DNA of 64,000 nt, from the NCBI RefSeq assembly GCF_004122035.1, contig NZ_SAXA01000001.1, positions 186,001 to 250,000 on the forward strand, read 5' to 3'. Under the pieces are notes generated by a model. That model had not been told where the DNA came from. It was given only the letters and a program-made list of their open reading frames with translations, and made no database searches. Positions 38,014 through 46,732 of the stretch are shown here, one piece after another; the stretch's first letter is position 1, and each line of letters starts with the position of its first letter. Origin of the DNA: Ancylomarina salipaludis. GTDB taxonomy: Bacteria > Bacteroidota > Bacteroidia > Bacteroidales > Marinifilaceae. The position numbers and the translations under genes were made by a program.

Positions 38014-38808
38014 TCAGCCTCCTACTTTCACTGTATACCCCTCTGCCTTAAAAACATTCTGTACCCAAACAGTATCTTCTTCCAAGAGAGAAGGGATGTC
38101 AGGCATAGTTGTTTCAATTCCAAAGCGTCGGAATTTATCCTGTCCGGTTCGATGATAGGGTAGAATATGAAATTCGGGTTTGCTAGGCAATTGGTTCAAA
38201 AAATCGAGCATCAAATTGATATTTGATTTCGAATCGTTATAGCCTGGGATCATAGGGAAACGAATAATTATACGCTTTCCTTTTTCTGACAGATAAACCA
38301 AATTATCCAGAATCAACTGATTGGAAACACCTGTGTGCTTTCGATGGTCCTCATCGACCATGTGTTTCAAATCGAAAAGGAAAAGATCGACATAATCGAT
38401 AATACGATCAAGTTTGTCCCTTTTTGCATAAGCTGTGGTATCCAAAGCTGTATGGATTTCTCTTTCTTTACAAGCCTTTAGTATGCCCTCTAAAAAATCG
38501 ATTTGCATCAAAGGCTCTCCACCACTAAACGTAACACCTCCGCCCGATTCATCAAAGAAGAGCTGATCATTTTCTATCTCAAAAATCAATTGGTCAAGCG
38601 AATAGACTTTACCAATCTGCGACTCATCAGCAACTTCGATATCCCCCAGGCGATTGCTTCGGCAGATTGGCTCAATACCTGCCTTATAAGATTCCGGATT
38701 ATGACACCAGACACAACGCAAGGGACAGCCTTTAAAAAAAACAGAAGTTCGAATCCCTGGCCCATCATGCACAGCATAGCGTTTAATATCAAATACAATT
38801 GCTTGCAT
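38014..38808 (-). CDS. glycyl radical enzyme activase (radical SAM)
   Basis: About 264 residues with start at 38808 (MQAIVFDIKRYAVHDGPGIRTS); the ATG at 38841 adds 11 residues. The motif CPLRCVWC (CxxxCxxC, about residue 30) binds the SAM-cleaving 4Fe-4S cluster; DGPGIRT and FSGGEP are activase signatures. It makes the glycyl radical on the adjacent enzyme. The region after the first motif, where dehydratase activases usually carry an 8-Cys ferredoxin insert, is short and has a single Cys (PICRSN), so the extra clusters appear to be absent. It lies 50 bases before the glycyl radical enzyme gene, certainly the same operon. Confidence 0.9.
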   Translation of the reverse strand: MQAIVFDIKRYAVHDGPGIRTSVFFKGCPLRCVWCHNPESYKAGIEPICRSNRLGDIEVADESQIGKVYSLDQLIFEIENDQLFFDESGGGVTFSGGEPLMQIDFLEGILKACKEREIHTALDTTAYAKRDKLDRIIDYVDLFLFDLKHMVDEDHRKHTGVSNQLILDNLVYLSEKGKRIIIRFPMIPGYNDSKSNINLMLDFLNQLPSKPEFHILPYHRTGQDKFRRFGIETTMPDIPSLLEEDTVWVQNVFKAEGYTVKVGG

Positions 38809-39121
38809 TATTTCAAACTTTAAAATACGAGCTAGCAACAAGTTGCAATTATCCCATTAAGGATATGCCCTGGTACTCGTATTACAATTCATAAAATGTG
38901 AGTATAATTATCAACCGGTAGGATATCGGTCGATATTAATTCCAAAAATTTGGATATAGAAATGGAGGTCGGATCAACAAATCCAACATTCGTAGAGGCC
39001 TTTATAGGAAGGTTTTTGTATTACGGTTTTAGTCATCTTGCTTACAGACTTTTTAGTAACTCTGTAAAGTTATGACTTTTTTTGAATAGAAAAACTGACA
39101 ATTAGCAGCTTTCAATAATTC
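38809..39121. other. intergenic stretch with an unassigned 37-codon ORF
   Basis: No known gene. An open frame without an upstream stop runs from about 38910 to 39075 on the plus strand, with ATG at 38962; it encodes MEVGSTNPTFVEAFIGRFLY followed by 17 more residues ending SNSVKL. The opposite strand is also partly open. ATATCGgtCGATAT at 38923-38936 is a short palindrome. The composition is less AT-rich than its surroundings. It may be the relic of a repeated element; I cannot assign it. Confidence 0.3.
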
Positions 39122-39138
39122 ACCACGAATTCACGAAT
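39122..39138. repeat. left copy of a perfect inverted repeat flanking the GxxExxY gene
   Basis: ACCACGAATTCACGAAT. Its exact reverse complement is at 39663-39679. The unit contains two direct copies of ACGAATT. See the right copy. Confidence 0.85.
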
Positions 39139-39196
39139 TAAGTTTTTTAAATTATTTTATTAATTTTAATATCAATCATTTAACCATCTGCATTGT

Positions 39197-39571
39197 ATGA
39201 CTGAAATCTTGTATAAAGAAGAAAGCTATAAAATTATGAATAAGTGCTTTACTGTGCATAATAATTTAGGCTTTGGTTTTCTAGAAATCGTCTATAAAGA
39301 TGCGCTTGAATATGAATTTAAAAAAGCTGGAATCCCTTATGAAAGAGAAAAAAAATATGAAGTCAACTATAAAGGCGTTATTTTACCACATAAATTTTAT
39401 GCAGACTTCGTTTTGTACGATAAAATAATTCTTGAAATAAAAGCCATAGCGCAGTTGCACGCAGCTTTTACTTCACAAGCATTTAATTATCTTAAAGTTT
39501 CAAATAATAGGTTAGCTTTAATTGTCAATTTTGGAGAACCAAGCTTAACAAGTAAACGAATTGTATTATAA
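39197..39571 (+). CDS. GxxExxY protein (PDDEXK-like small protein)
   Basis: 124 residues. GFGFLEIVYKDALEYE contains the G-x-x-E-x-x-Y motif that names the family. YADFVLYDKIILEIKA has the D...ExK pattern of PDDEXK nuclease-fold proteins. The biological role of the family is not established. The gene lies alone between perfect 17-base inverted repeats, about 60 bases inside the left copy and 90 inside the right, with no transposase. It is AT-rich and looks like a compact cassette. Start at 39197 fits the family N-terminus (MTEILYKEESYKIM). Confidence 0.85.
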   Translation: MTEILYKEESYKIMNKCFTVHNNLGFGFLEIVYKDALEYEFKKAGIPYEREKKYEVNYKGVILPHKFYADFVLYDKIILEIKAIAQLHAAFTSQAFNYLKVSNNRLALIVNFGEPSLTSKRIVL

Positions 39572-39662
39572 TCCAAATTGAAGTTAGTATTCCCATCATT
39601 ATAAATACAAGTGAGATTTTATACACTTACCTCTTAAAAAAACACAAATTAATTAAAATTTC

Positions 39663-39679
39663 ATTCGTGAATTCGTGGT
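39663..39679. repeat. right copy of the inverted repeat flanking the GxxExxY gene
   Basis: ATTCGTGAATTCGTGGT, the exact reverse complement of 39122-39138. Flanks outside and inside also share AT-rich similarity for some 15 bases. The two copies enclose 524 bases holding one gene. Confidence 0.85.
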
Positions 39680-39710
39680 TATATATTTTTAAAGGGTATA
39701 CTGAAAATAC

Positions 39711-40178
39711 TTACTCCTTAATCATTCCAATATGTGGAATTCCATCTTCCAAATATTCCTCCCCCATTTGGACAAAACCATGGCTTTCGTAGAACTTCTT
39801 CAGATATTTCTGAGCTGATATTTTAATTCGGTCTTCCCCGTAATGGGCTTTTATAGCTTTAATACTCTCAGTCATCAAAGCATGTCCATAACTATATCGT
39901 CTTTCATCTTCTGCAACAATAACCCGCCCAATACTACAAGCGTCGAAATAATCACCCTTATTGAACAGACGTGCATAAGCACAAATCTTTTTACCCTTAC
40001 AGCCTAAAACATGCAAAGCTTTTCTGTCTTTACCATCCTGATCAAGATAAACACAATCCTGCTCTACAACAAAAATTTGCGATCGCAGCTGCATTAAATC
40101 ATACAATTCATCAAGGGTGAAATCATTAAATTCCATGACTCTCCAATGCAGACTTGTAGCTTCTGTATTTGCTTTCAT
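39711..40178 (-). CDS. GNAT family N-acetyltransferase (ElaA-like)
   Basis: 155 residues. LYDLMQLRSQIFVVEQDCVYLDQDGKD is the ElaA signature, and IGRVIVAEDERRYSYGHALM is the acetyl-CoA loop (R-x-x-G/A type). ElaA proteins are small cytoplasmic acetyltransferases with unknown in vivo substrate. Converges on nothing downstream; the MFS gene on the same strand ends 71 bases before its start. Fold assignment firm, function open. Confidence 0.82.
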   Translation of the reverse strand: MKANTEATSLHWRVMEFNDFTLDELYDLMQLRSQIFVVEQDCVYLDQDGKDRKALHVLGCKGKKICAYARLFNKGDYFDACSIGRVIVAEDERRYSYGHALMTESIKAIKAHYGEDRIKISAQKYLKKFYESHGFVQMGEEYLEDGIPHIGMIKE

Positions 40179-40249
40179 ACCATGTAAAACTATAGAAAGA
40201 CCACGAATTCTTAAACCCGTGGCCTAATTTTTATCAAATGAGATATTTC

Positions 40250-41608
40250 TTATTTTGAATTGGAAGGCAGCTCAAGGCCATAACCAGAGATCTTGTCTTC
40301 ACGCTTTAAAAGGATTGCAAATAATAATCCCAGAATCCCAAGAGCTGCAAACATGATTAGAGTAAACGTATAGTTGAGACTCTCAACTCCTTCAGCATTT
40401 GTCTTATCCAATACCACTCCAGCCAGGATAGGGAAAATCCACAACCCAATATTCTGAATCGAAAACATGAATCCATAAGCCGAACCAATACGTTTTTCAT
40501 CAACAATTTTAGCAACTGAAGGCCACATTGAAGCAGGGACCAATGAAAATGCAATGCCCAAAATAACCATCAATACATATGGATTAATGGTCGTAAATGC
40601 AAAACAAGTATGTACTAACACTAAGATTAAAGACCCGTAAATCATCAAACTGGCAGCACGCCCGTATTTATCAACAACAAAACCAAAAAGAGGGGTGAAA
40701 AACATCGTCCCAACCGGCAACATGGATGAAATAAAGCCCGATTCTTTCACACTTAAACCAAATTTATTTAAGAAAAAATCGGCTGAGAACGATAAAAATG
40801 GAAATACAGCTGAATAGAAAGTCAAACACAATAAAGTCACATACATAAACGACGGATTCAGAATCAGCTTCTTCAAATCAGATAGTCTGAATGGATCACT
40901 TTTAACAAGCTCACCATCTTGTTGACTTTGCCTATCAAGCTTCAAGTCCAGCATCATGTAAATCATGAAAACAATTAAGGAAGCTGTTACAAAGAAGGCT
41001 GCAAACCAAATGGCTGTTGTCCATCCTGCCGGAGATTCAATCAAAATTGGAGACAAATTAAAAGCCAAAAAAGAACCTGTTCTTGCCAGGCCTAATTTCA
41101 CTCCAAAAGCCAAGGCCAACTCTTTACCCTTAAACCATTTCACAATAATTTTGGATATAACCACAATACTGGTCTCAGCACCCAATCCAAAAAGGAAACG
41201 CCCTAGAAGCATCATCTTCAATTCCGGAGAATAGGATGGCATAAATGAAGACATAAATCCGTATCCCCAGCCCCCGTTGGTATAGATATCACTAGCGCCA
41301 TAGGCCGTAATTAAAGCACCAAAAGCCATAAACGAAACAAACATGAAACCCGTTCGACGTATTCCCAATTTATCAAGAATAACACCACCCAATACGGCCA
41401 TTAATAAAAACACATTGGGAATCGAATATACAGAAACAAAAAGTCCAAAATCAGTTGATGAAAAACCAAACTCTTCGGTCAATTTTGATTTTAAAGGCGA
41501 TAGTGCATCATAAAAATAATAGTTTGCTGCCAATACAAAACCTACCATAAGTAGCATTCCCCAACGAATCCATGCATTATCACGAAGTGTTATTTTCAAA
41601 TTTCCCAT
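40250..41608 (-). CDS. MFS transporter
   Basis: 452 residues with about 12 hydrophobic segments and a long cytoplasmic loop in the middle (about 215-245, DLKLDRQSQQDGELVKSDPF). GGVILDKLGIRRTG (about residue 75) is the loop 2-3 signature of the major facilitator superfamily, and FVVDKYGRA its repeat in the second half. It resembles the broad MFSD1-like group of Bacteroidota, but no substrate can be named. Monocistronic, with no obvious terminator before the acetyltransferase gene. Confidence 0.78.
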   Translation of the reverse strand: MGNLKITLRDNAWIRWGMLLMVGFVLAANYYFYDALSPLKSKLTEEFGFSSTDFGLFVSVYSIPNVFLLMAVLGGVILDKLGIRRTGFMFVSFMAFGALITAYGASDIYTNGGWGYGFMSSFMPSYSPELKMMLLGRFLFGLGAETSIVVISKIIVKWFKGKELALAFGVKLGLARTGSFLAFNLSPILIESPAGWTTAIWFAAFFVTASLIVFMIYMMLDLKLDRQSQQDGELVKSDPFRLSDLKKLILNPSFMYVTLLCLTFYSAVFPFLSFSADFFLNKFGLSVKESGFISSMLPVGTMFFTPLFGFVVDKYGRAASLMIYGSLILVLVHTCFAFTTINPYVLMVILGIAFSLVPASMWPSVAKIVDEKRIGSAYGFMFSIQNIGLWIFPILAGVVLDKTNAEGVESLNYTFTLIMFAALGILGLLFAILLKREDKISGYGLELPSNSK

Positions 41609-41841
41609 ATCTATTTTTAACTAAATGTTTGTTGTCTTTTGTAATTAGCTTGAATTTTTATCAGCTTCGAAAATACAAATTAAATTGAGACTTATACTTT
41701 AAAATACATGTATCCTGATCTTATATTATTCTTTCTACACAGAAAATTATGACTAAGTTTTTTTGTAATTAAATCGATGAATTAAGCGCAATGATTATCT
41801 TTAATAAATATTACATCATCAGAACTCAATTCTTTTTAGAT

Positions 41842-43257
41842 ATGAAGGCGCGCATAGTCCATTTATTATTTCTGCTTATCATTCCTTTTGTTTCATTTTC
41901 ACAACAAACCAATGATAGTTTAGAGTCAAATAAAGTCAAAGTATATCAATTTGATATTAAACAGGAAATCGGGCCTCCGGTTTGGCGACAGACCAAAGAT
42001 GCCTTCTCTGAGGCTAAAGAGTGGAAAGCTAACATCTTTCTCATTCATATGAACACCTATGGAGGAATGGTGGTTCATGCCGACTCTATCCGCACTGCAA
42101 TTCTCAACAGTAAAATACCGGTTTATGTCTTTATCGATAATAATGCAGCCTCTGCAGGTGCTCTTATTTCTATAGCCTGCGATAGTATATATATGCGTAC
42201 GGGCGCTAATATTGGTGCTGCAACTGTAGTAAATCAAACAGGACAAGCTATGCCTGACAAGTATCAATCCTATATGCGTTCAACCATGCGAGCCACGGCT
42301 GAATCCCATGGGAAAGATACCCTGATTCAAAATGGTGATACCATTATAAAATGGAAAAGAGATCCTCTGATAGCTGAAGCGATGGTTGACCCGCGCACCT
42401 ATATCAAAAATGTAATTGATACGGGTAAGGTATTAACTTTTACACCCAACGAAGCTATTAAAAATGGGTACTGTGAAGGCATCGCCAATTCGATTGAAGA
42501 AGTTTTGGAACAAGTGCATGTTAAAGAATATGTCATTAAAAAATACGAACCATCCGGCATTGAGAAATTAATTGACTTTATGCTGAATCCTATGTTACAA
42601 GGTATTTTCATCATGCTCATCGTTGGAGGCATTTATTTCGAATTGCAGTCGCCGGGAGTTGGTTTTCCTTTGATTGTCGCCATTATTGGTGCTTTCCTAT
42701 ACTTCTCGCCACTTTATCTTGATGGGCTGGCTGCCAACTGGGAGATTATAATTTTCGTTTTAGGTGTCATCTTACTTGGGGTTGAAATATTTGTCATTCC
42801 CGGATTTGGTGTTGCCGGTGTTTCTGGTATCATTCTTATCATCGCTGGTCTTAGTTTAAGTTTGATTGATAATGTCAACTTTGAATTTGAACCCCGACAT
42901 GTCAAATCCCTTTTAGGAGCCATTCTACTTGTCACCTTTTCAATGCTCGCATCAGTTATTTTGTCAATTAATCTCAGTAAAAGACTTTTTGCCGGAAGTG
43001 GTTTCCTTGGCAAATTGGCTCTGAATACAGAAGGAAAAATCGAGGAAGGTTTTATCGGAGTTGATATGAGTCCAAAAACATTAATTGGCAGACAAGGTAT
43101 TTCCTCTACAGATCTTCGTCCTTCGGGTAAAGTGATAATTGATGATGAAATTTACGATGCCAAATCAGAAGATGGTTTTATCAATAAGAACACCGAGATT
43201 AAAGTAATCAGATACGAAACCGGACAAGTGTATGTAATCAAAAGTGAAAATGGATAA
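41842..43257 (+). CDS. NfeD-type membrane-bound ClpP-class serine protease
   Basis: About 471 residues with start at 41842 (MKARIVHLLFLLIIPFVSFSQ, a signal peptide); the ATG at 41791 is in frame but adds 17 unlikely residues. A ClpP-like protease domain (30-230) has HMNTYGGMV, and the nucleophile Ser in NNAASAGALIS (about residue 103), with a Ser/Lys dyad expected. It is followed by three to four transmembrane segments (about 255-375) and a C-terminal OB-fold NfeD domain (about 400-470). Such proteins are thought to act with stomatin-like partners in membrane quality control; no stomatin gene is adjacent. The gene is free-standing. Confidence 0.85.
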   Translation: MKARIVHLLFLLIIPFVSFSQQTNDSLESNKVKVYQFDIKQEIGPPVWRQTKDAFSEAKEWKANIFLIHMNTYGGMVVHADSIRTAILNSKIPVYVFIDNNAASAGALISIACDSIYMRTGANIGAATVVNQTGQAMPDKYQSYMRSTMRATAESHGKDTLIQNGDTIIKWKRDPLIAEAMVDPRTYIKNVIDTGKVLTFTPNEAIKNGYCEGIANSIEEVLEQVHVKEYVIKKYEPSGIEKLIDFMLNPMLQGIFIMLIVGGIYFELQSPGVGFPLIVAIIGAFLYFSPLYLDGLAANWEIIIFVLGVILLGVEIFVIPGFGVAGVSGIILIIAGLSLSLIDNVNFEFEPRHVKSLLGAILLVTFSMLASVILSINLSKRLFAGSGFLGKLALNTEGKIEEGFIGVDMSPKTLIGRQGISSTDLRPSGKVIIDDEIYDAKSEDGFINKNTEIKVIRYETGQVYVIKSENG

Positions 43258-43323
43258 ATCTGTTTATTCGCAACAATCTCTTTTATTTCTTTTTCTTTAA
43301 ACATTTTAACATCAACCTGCAAC

Positions 43324-43353
43324 TTGACACTTTAGCCTTAATCTCTATCTTTA
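43324..43353 (+). promoter_or_regulatory. candidate promoter of the mgtC-like gene
   Basis: TATCTTTA at 43346-43353 with TTGA at 43324-43327, 18 bases apart; the start codon is 18 bases downstream. One mismatch to TAnnTTTG. Confidence 0.45.
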
Positions 43354-43371
43354 CACTCAAAATAAGAGTCT

Positions 43372-44082
43372 ATGAGTTTCATTGAACACATAATAAATGA
43401 ACAGAGCATTACTACAGAAACAATAGCCTTCAGAATGCTATTGAGTCTTATTGTTGGTGCTGTAGTCGGATTCGAACGTGAATACCACAAACAACCTGCC
43501 GGATTACGCACACACATTCTCATTAGTATGGGAGCCACGCTTATCATGTTGCTTTCTATTTATATTCCTCAAACATTCAGCCAATACAAACCTGCTGATC
43601 CTGCCCGATTGGCTGCGCAAGTTGTGTCGGGTATTGGTTTTTTGGGAGCAGGAGCCATCATGAAATTTGGCTTTAACGTTAAAGGCTTAACCACAGCAGC
43701 ATCCATTTGGGTGATTGCAGCTATCGGTTTAGCTGTTGGTGCCGGTATGTACTGGGCAACAACTATTGCAACACTAATTTTATTATTTGCATTGATTTTC
43801 CTTGATATTATTGAGAAATGGATGTTTCCTGCAAAATTCATCAAATACCTAAGGATATATTCTTCGGCTGGTTATGACCTGCAAACTGATCCCATTTCAG
43901 ATCTGCTGAAAAAGCATAAAGTGAGCATTCGTACAATAGATATTGAACAAACCTTTGATGACAAACGAACCAGCCTTTATTTTGTTATTCAAATTAACGA
44001 GAATGTAAAAATCAATACCCTTTCTAAAGAAATTGGTCAGATCGAAGGCGTACAACGAGTTAAACTCCAGCAAATTGTCTGA
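43372..44082 (+). CDS. MgtC/SapB family membrane protein
   Basis: 236 residues: four to five transmembrane helices (10-150) and a C-terminal cytoplasmic ACT-like domain (about 160-235). RMLLSLIVGAVVGFEREYHKQPAGLRTHILISMGA and VVSGIGFLGAGAIMK are MgtC family hallmarks, present here without change. MgtC proteins affect magnesium homeostasis or ATP synthase activity; most family members outside pathogens are uncharacterised. Gap of 38 bases to the following methyltransferase gene on the same strand suggests co-transcription. Confidence 0.87.
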   Translation: MSFIEHIINEQSITTETIAFRMLLSLIVGAVVGFEREYHKQPAGLRTHILISMGATLIMLLSIYIPQTFSQYKPADPARLAAQVVSGIGFLGAGAIMKFGFNVKGLTTAASIWVIAAIGLAVGAGMYWATTIATLILLFALIFLDIIEKWMFPAKFIKYLRIYSSAGYDLQTDPISDLLKKHKVSIRTIDIEQTFDDKRTSLYFVIQINENVKINTLSKEIGQIEGVQRVKLQQIV

Positions 44083-44120
44083 TCCTATTCAATCAAAATA
44101 TTACATCTACAAAAAAGCAT

Positions 44121-44999
44121 ATGAACCTAATTAATAATGGGAAACTCGATTTTTCCCAATTGGAAAGTATTACTAAAAAACCCAAACTTTTCACTAAAGA
44201 CAAAATCAACTTTTGGCAGGATCCTTACATCTCCGAACACATTTTGTATGCGCACTTAGACGATGAAAGTGATGAAGGTTCCCGAAAATATGAGACTATT
44301 ATCAAATCTGTTTTGTGGCTTTCCGAATATATGGATCTGCCCAAAGGAGCACGTCTACTCGATTTGGGCTGTGGCCCAGGCTTATATAGCGAACATTTCC
44401 ACGGACAAGGTTTTAAGGTAACTGGTATTGACTTTTCACAAAGTTCTATCAACTATGCAAAAGAAGAAGCCAAAGCCTCACAATACGATATTGAATACCT
44501 CTGCCAAAATTATTTGGAAATTGATTACACCAACGAATTTGATGTAATCACCCTTATTTATGGCGATTTGTGTGTTCTTTCACATCAGGAAAGAGACTTG
44601 CTTTTGACCAAAGTGCGCAAAGCGCTAAAGCCAGGTGGTTATTTGATATTCGACTTGTTCACCAAACAATATTTTAAAAAAGGACACGAAAACCAATCCT
44701 GGTATTTAAGCCGGGAAGAAGGTTTTTGGAAAGAGGACGAACATCTGCTCCTACACGAACATTTCAAATACAAAAAAGAAAAAGTTCGCCTGGAGAAATA
44801 TACTCTGATTATGGCTGACGGAGAAATGCAGAGCTACCATATCTGGAAACATTACTTCTCTCTTAAACGTGCCAAAGAAATGCTTCATGAGCATCAACTT
44901 ATCTTAAAAGATTTTTGGAGTGACCTTTGCGGAAAACCTTATGAAATTGAGAGTTCATGGATAGGTATGATTGCTCAAAAACCTTTATCTAAACAATAA
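44121..44999 (+). CDS. class I SAM-dependent methyltransferase
   Basis: 292 residues. LLDLGCGPGLYSEHFHGQGFKVTGID (about residue 75) is the SAM-binding motif I and post-I region; LYGDLCVLSHQERDLLL and LKPGGYLIFDLF are motifs II-III. Substrate unknown; small-molecule methyltransferases of the Methyltransf_25 type look like this. Lies 38 bases after the mgtC-like gene, same strand, and 93 bases before the next. Confidence 0.82.
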   Translation: MNLINNGKLDFSQLESITKKPKLFTKDKINFWQDPYISEHILYAHLDDESDEGSRKYETIIKSVLWLSEYMDLPKGARLLDLGCGPGLYSEHFHGQGFKVTGIDFSQSSINYAKEEAKASQYDIEYLCQNYLEIDYTNEFDVITLIYGDLCVLSHQERDLLLTKVRKALKPGGYLIFDLFTKQYFKKGHENQSWYLSREEGFWKEDEHLLLHEHFKYKKEKVRLEKYTLIMADGEMQSYHIWKHYFSLKRAKEMLHEHQLILKDFWSDLCGKPYEIESSWIGMIAQKPLSKQ

Positions 45000-45092
45000 A
45001 AATCAGCACTATCTCCAAGTTTAATTTTAAGCGTAAAAAAAACAATCTCTTATCAAATACAATTCAAAACCCAACAAAATCCCCAAACACAC

Positions 45093-45878
45093 ATGTTTAA
45101 ACTCATTTCGAAGCTTAAAAACAAAGGTAACCTCTGGCCCTATTTCTTTGAATTCTTCACAGTTCTTTTAAGTGTATATCTCGCTTTTCTGTTAACAGAA
45201 TGGCGCGAGAATCATAAAGAACAGCAAGAAACCAAACTAGCTATAGAAAGATTAAATCAGGAAATATTTCAAAATTACAGAGAGATAATTTCCTTTAAAA
45301 AAGATGTTGCCCAAAGGCTTCATAAGATGCAACTCATTGAAAAAATTATTGAACCCAATATCAGTTTTAATGATTATATCGGAGTTTTTAATGGTTTCAG
45401 GTATGTGCGGTTTAGTACCGCCAGTTGGAAGCGAATAGGCGATAGTAAGATTGGTAATTTAATGCCCGTTGATTACTTGGATTGGGCACATGACCTATAC
45501 AGAAGCAATGAACATTTAAATCAACATAATTTAATTATAAATGATCTAATGTACAGTAATATGAACTTTGATCCTAAAAAATGTAAAATCGCATATCATA
45601 TAGCCGAACTGTACGTTTGGCAACAAGCTGTTTGGGCCATTGATGATGTTTATAACTACACTCAATTTATTCAGAAATATAAACAGGATTTCGAATATCT
45701 TCTGAAACAAGACAGTACCGTTAATGCCTATTTTATAAGCAGAGACAGCCTAACACCTGACAAATTAAAAGATCTTCTTAAAAAAGAAGCACGTGAGATT
45801 AATAGCCTTAGGAAATCAGAAAAGATGGATGCAATCAGATCTAAAATTAAATCGTTAAAGACTCAGGCTGTCCAATAA
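45093..45878 (+). CDS. unassigned membrane-anchored protein
   Basis: 261 residues with one N-terminal transmembrane helix (about 16-36, FFEFFTVLLSVYLAFLLTEW) followed by charged helical sequence predicted to lie outside the membrane. The helix and the following WRENHKEQ resemble the DUF6090 group of Bacteroidota, but I am not sure of that. Many Lys, Glu and aromatic residues, no catalytic motif. Its 3' end overlaps the convergent SDR gene by 24 bases, so the two may interfere when transcribed. Confidence 0.6.
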   Translation: MFKLISKLKNKGNLWPYFFEFFTVLLSVYLAFLLTEWRENHKEQQETKLAIERLNQEIFQNYREIISFKKDVAQRLHKMQLIEKIIEPNISFNDYIGVFNGFRYVRFSTASWKRIGDSKIGNLMPVDYLDWAHDLYRSNEHLNQHNLIINDLMYSNMNFDPKKCKIAYHIAELYVWQQAVWAIDDVYNYTQFIQKYKQDFEYLLKQDSTVNAYFISRDSLTPDKLKDLLKKEAREINSLRKSEKMDAIRSKIKSLKTQAVQ

Positions 45879-46646
45879 ATCGGCATGAATAAACTCATAA
45901 TTCAATCTTCTTTTAAGCTTTTCATTCGTGATGAGTTTAAAAGAAGAGGGGTTTCCCTCCTTCTCATCAAAAATTGGTAGTGGTACCTCTATCAGCTTAG
46001 CAGCTCTGGTATAAAACTCTTTTTTCGAAGGATGTGTATCTGCTGTACAGTTAAAACATTCCTCCCACACATCTTGTTTGATAATTTCATTGATAATCTG
46101 AATGCAATCATCACGATGAATTAGATTCACAGGAGCTTCTCCATTTTGAACACTCCTACCAGATAAAAAATTACCGGGCTTTCGGTTTCCCCCGAAAAGA
46201 CCTGAGAATCTTAGAATAGTCGTTTGATAATTCGGGTTGTCTTTCATCAGATTCTCAATAGAAACCCAAACCGATTCACTCAATTCTGAGTTTTCATCAA
46301 CCGGTTTTGCAGAATTTTGATAAACACCTGTCGAACTAATCAATATCAGCTTCTTAACTGGTGATTGTTCCAACACAGGTAGAAATTGCCTATAGAGTTC
46401 AAGATCTTTTATCGTCAGATTTAAAACCAGAATATCTGAATTGAGGAAGCTTTTCATAGCATCATTCAAATCTTCGAATCTTAACTGATAAGCATCAATT
46501 CCTTTCTCAAGTAAGCGCTCCTTTTTATCCTGACTCGTAGTAGCACCCTTTACTATAAAACCTTTATCCAGCAGATCAATAGCTAAAGATTCGCCTAACC
46601 AACCACAGGAAAGAACACTTACAGTTTTATATATTGATACATGCAT
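45855..46646 (-). CDS. NAD(P)-binding SDR family epimerase/dehydratase-like protein (YeeZ-like)
   Basis: 263 residues. SVLSCGWLGESLAIDLLDKG is the Rossmann dinucleotide loop (G-x-G/x-x-G form), and ISSTGVYQ (about residue 105) holds the Ser/Thr and Tyr region of extended SDR proteins. The fit is to the YeeZ type of NAD-dependent epimerases, function unknown. The 3' end overlaps the convergent membrane-protein gene by 24 bases. Upstream lies the start of a decayed region. Confidence 0.78.
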   Translation of the reverse strand: MHVSIYKTVSVLSCGWLGESLAIDLLDKGFIVKGATTSQDKKERLLEKGIDAYQLRFEDLNDAMKSFLNSDILVLNLTIKDLELYRQFLPVLEQSPVKKLILISSTGVYQNSAKPVDENSELSESVWVSIENLMKDNPNYQTTILRFSGLFGGNRKPGNFLSGRSVQNGEAPVNLIHRDDCIQIINEIIKQDVWEECFNCTADTHPSKKEFYTRAAKLIEVPLPIFDEKEGNPSSFKLITNEKLKRRLNYEFIHADLLDSLSL

Positions 46647-46732
46647 AACAGATAGTGTAAGGTTTAAAAAGATTTAGATTTAGATCAATATCAAAGCTAA
46701 AGAAAGATTAAAAAAAATCGAATAAAAATTAA

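Noticed and set aside
39048-39085. Terminator near 39050-39085
   Set aside because: Only a five-pair stem precedes the T-run, and no clear gene ends there.
39122-39679. Insertion sequence
   Set aside because: There are inverted repeats but no transposase, and I see no target-site duplication, so I report it only as a possible cassette.
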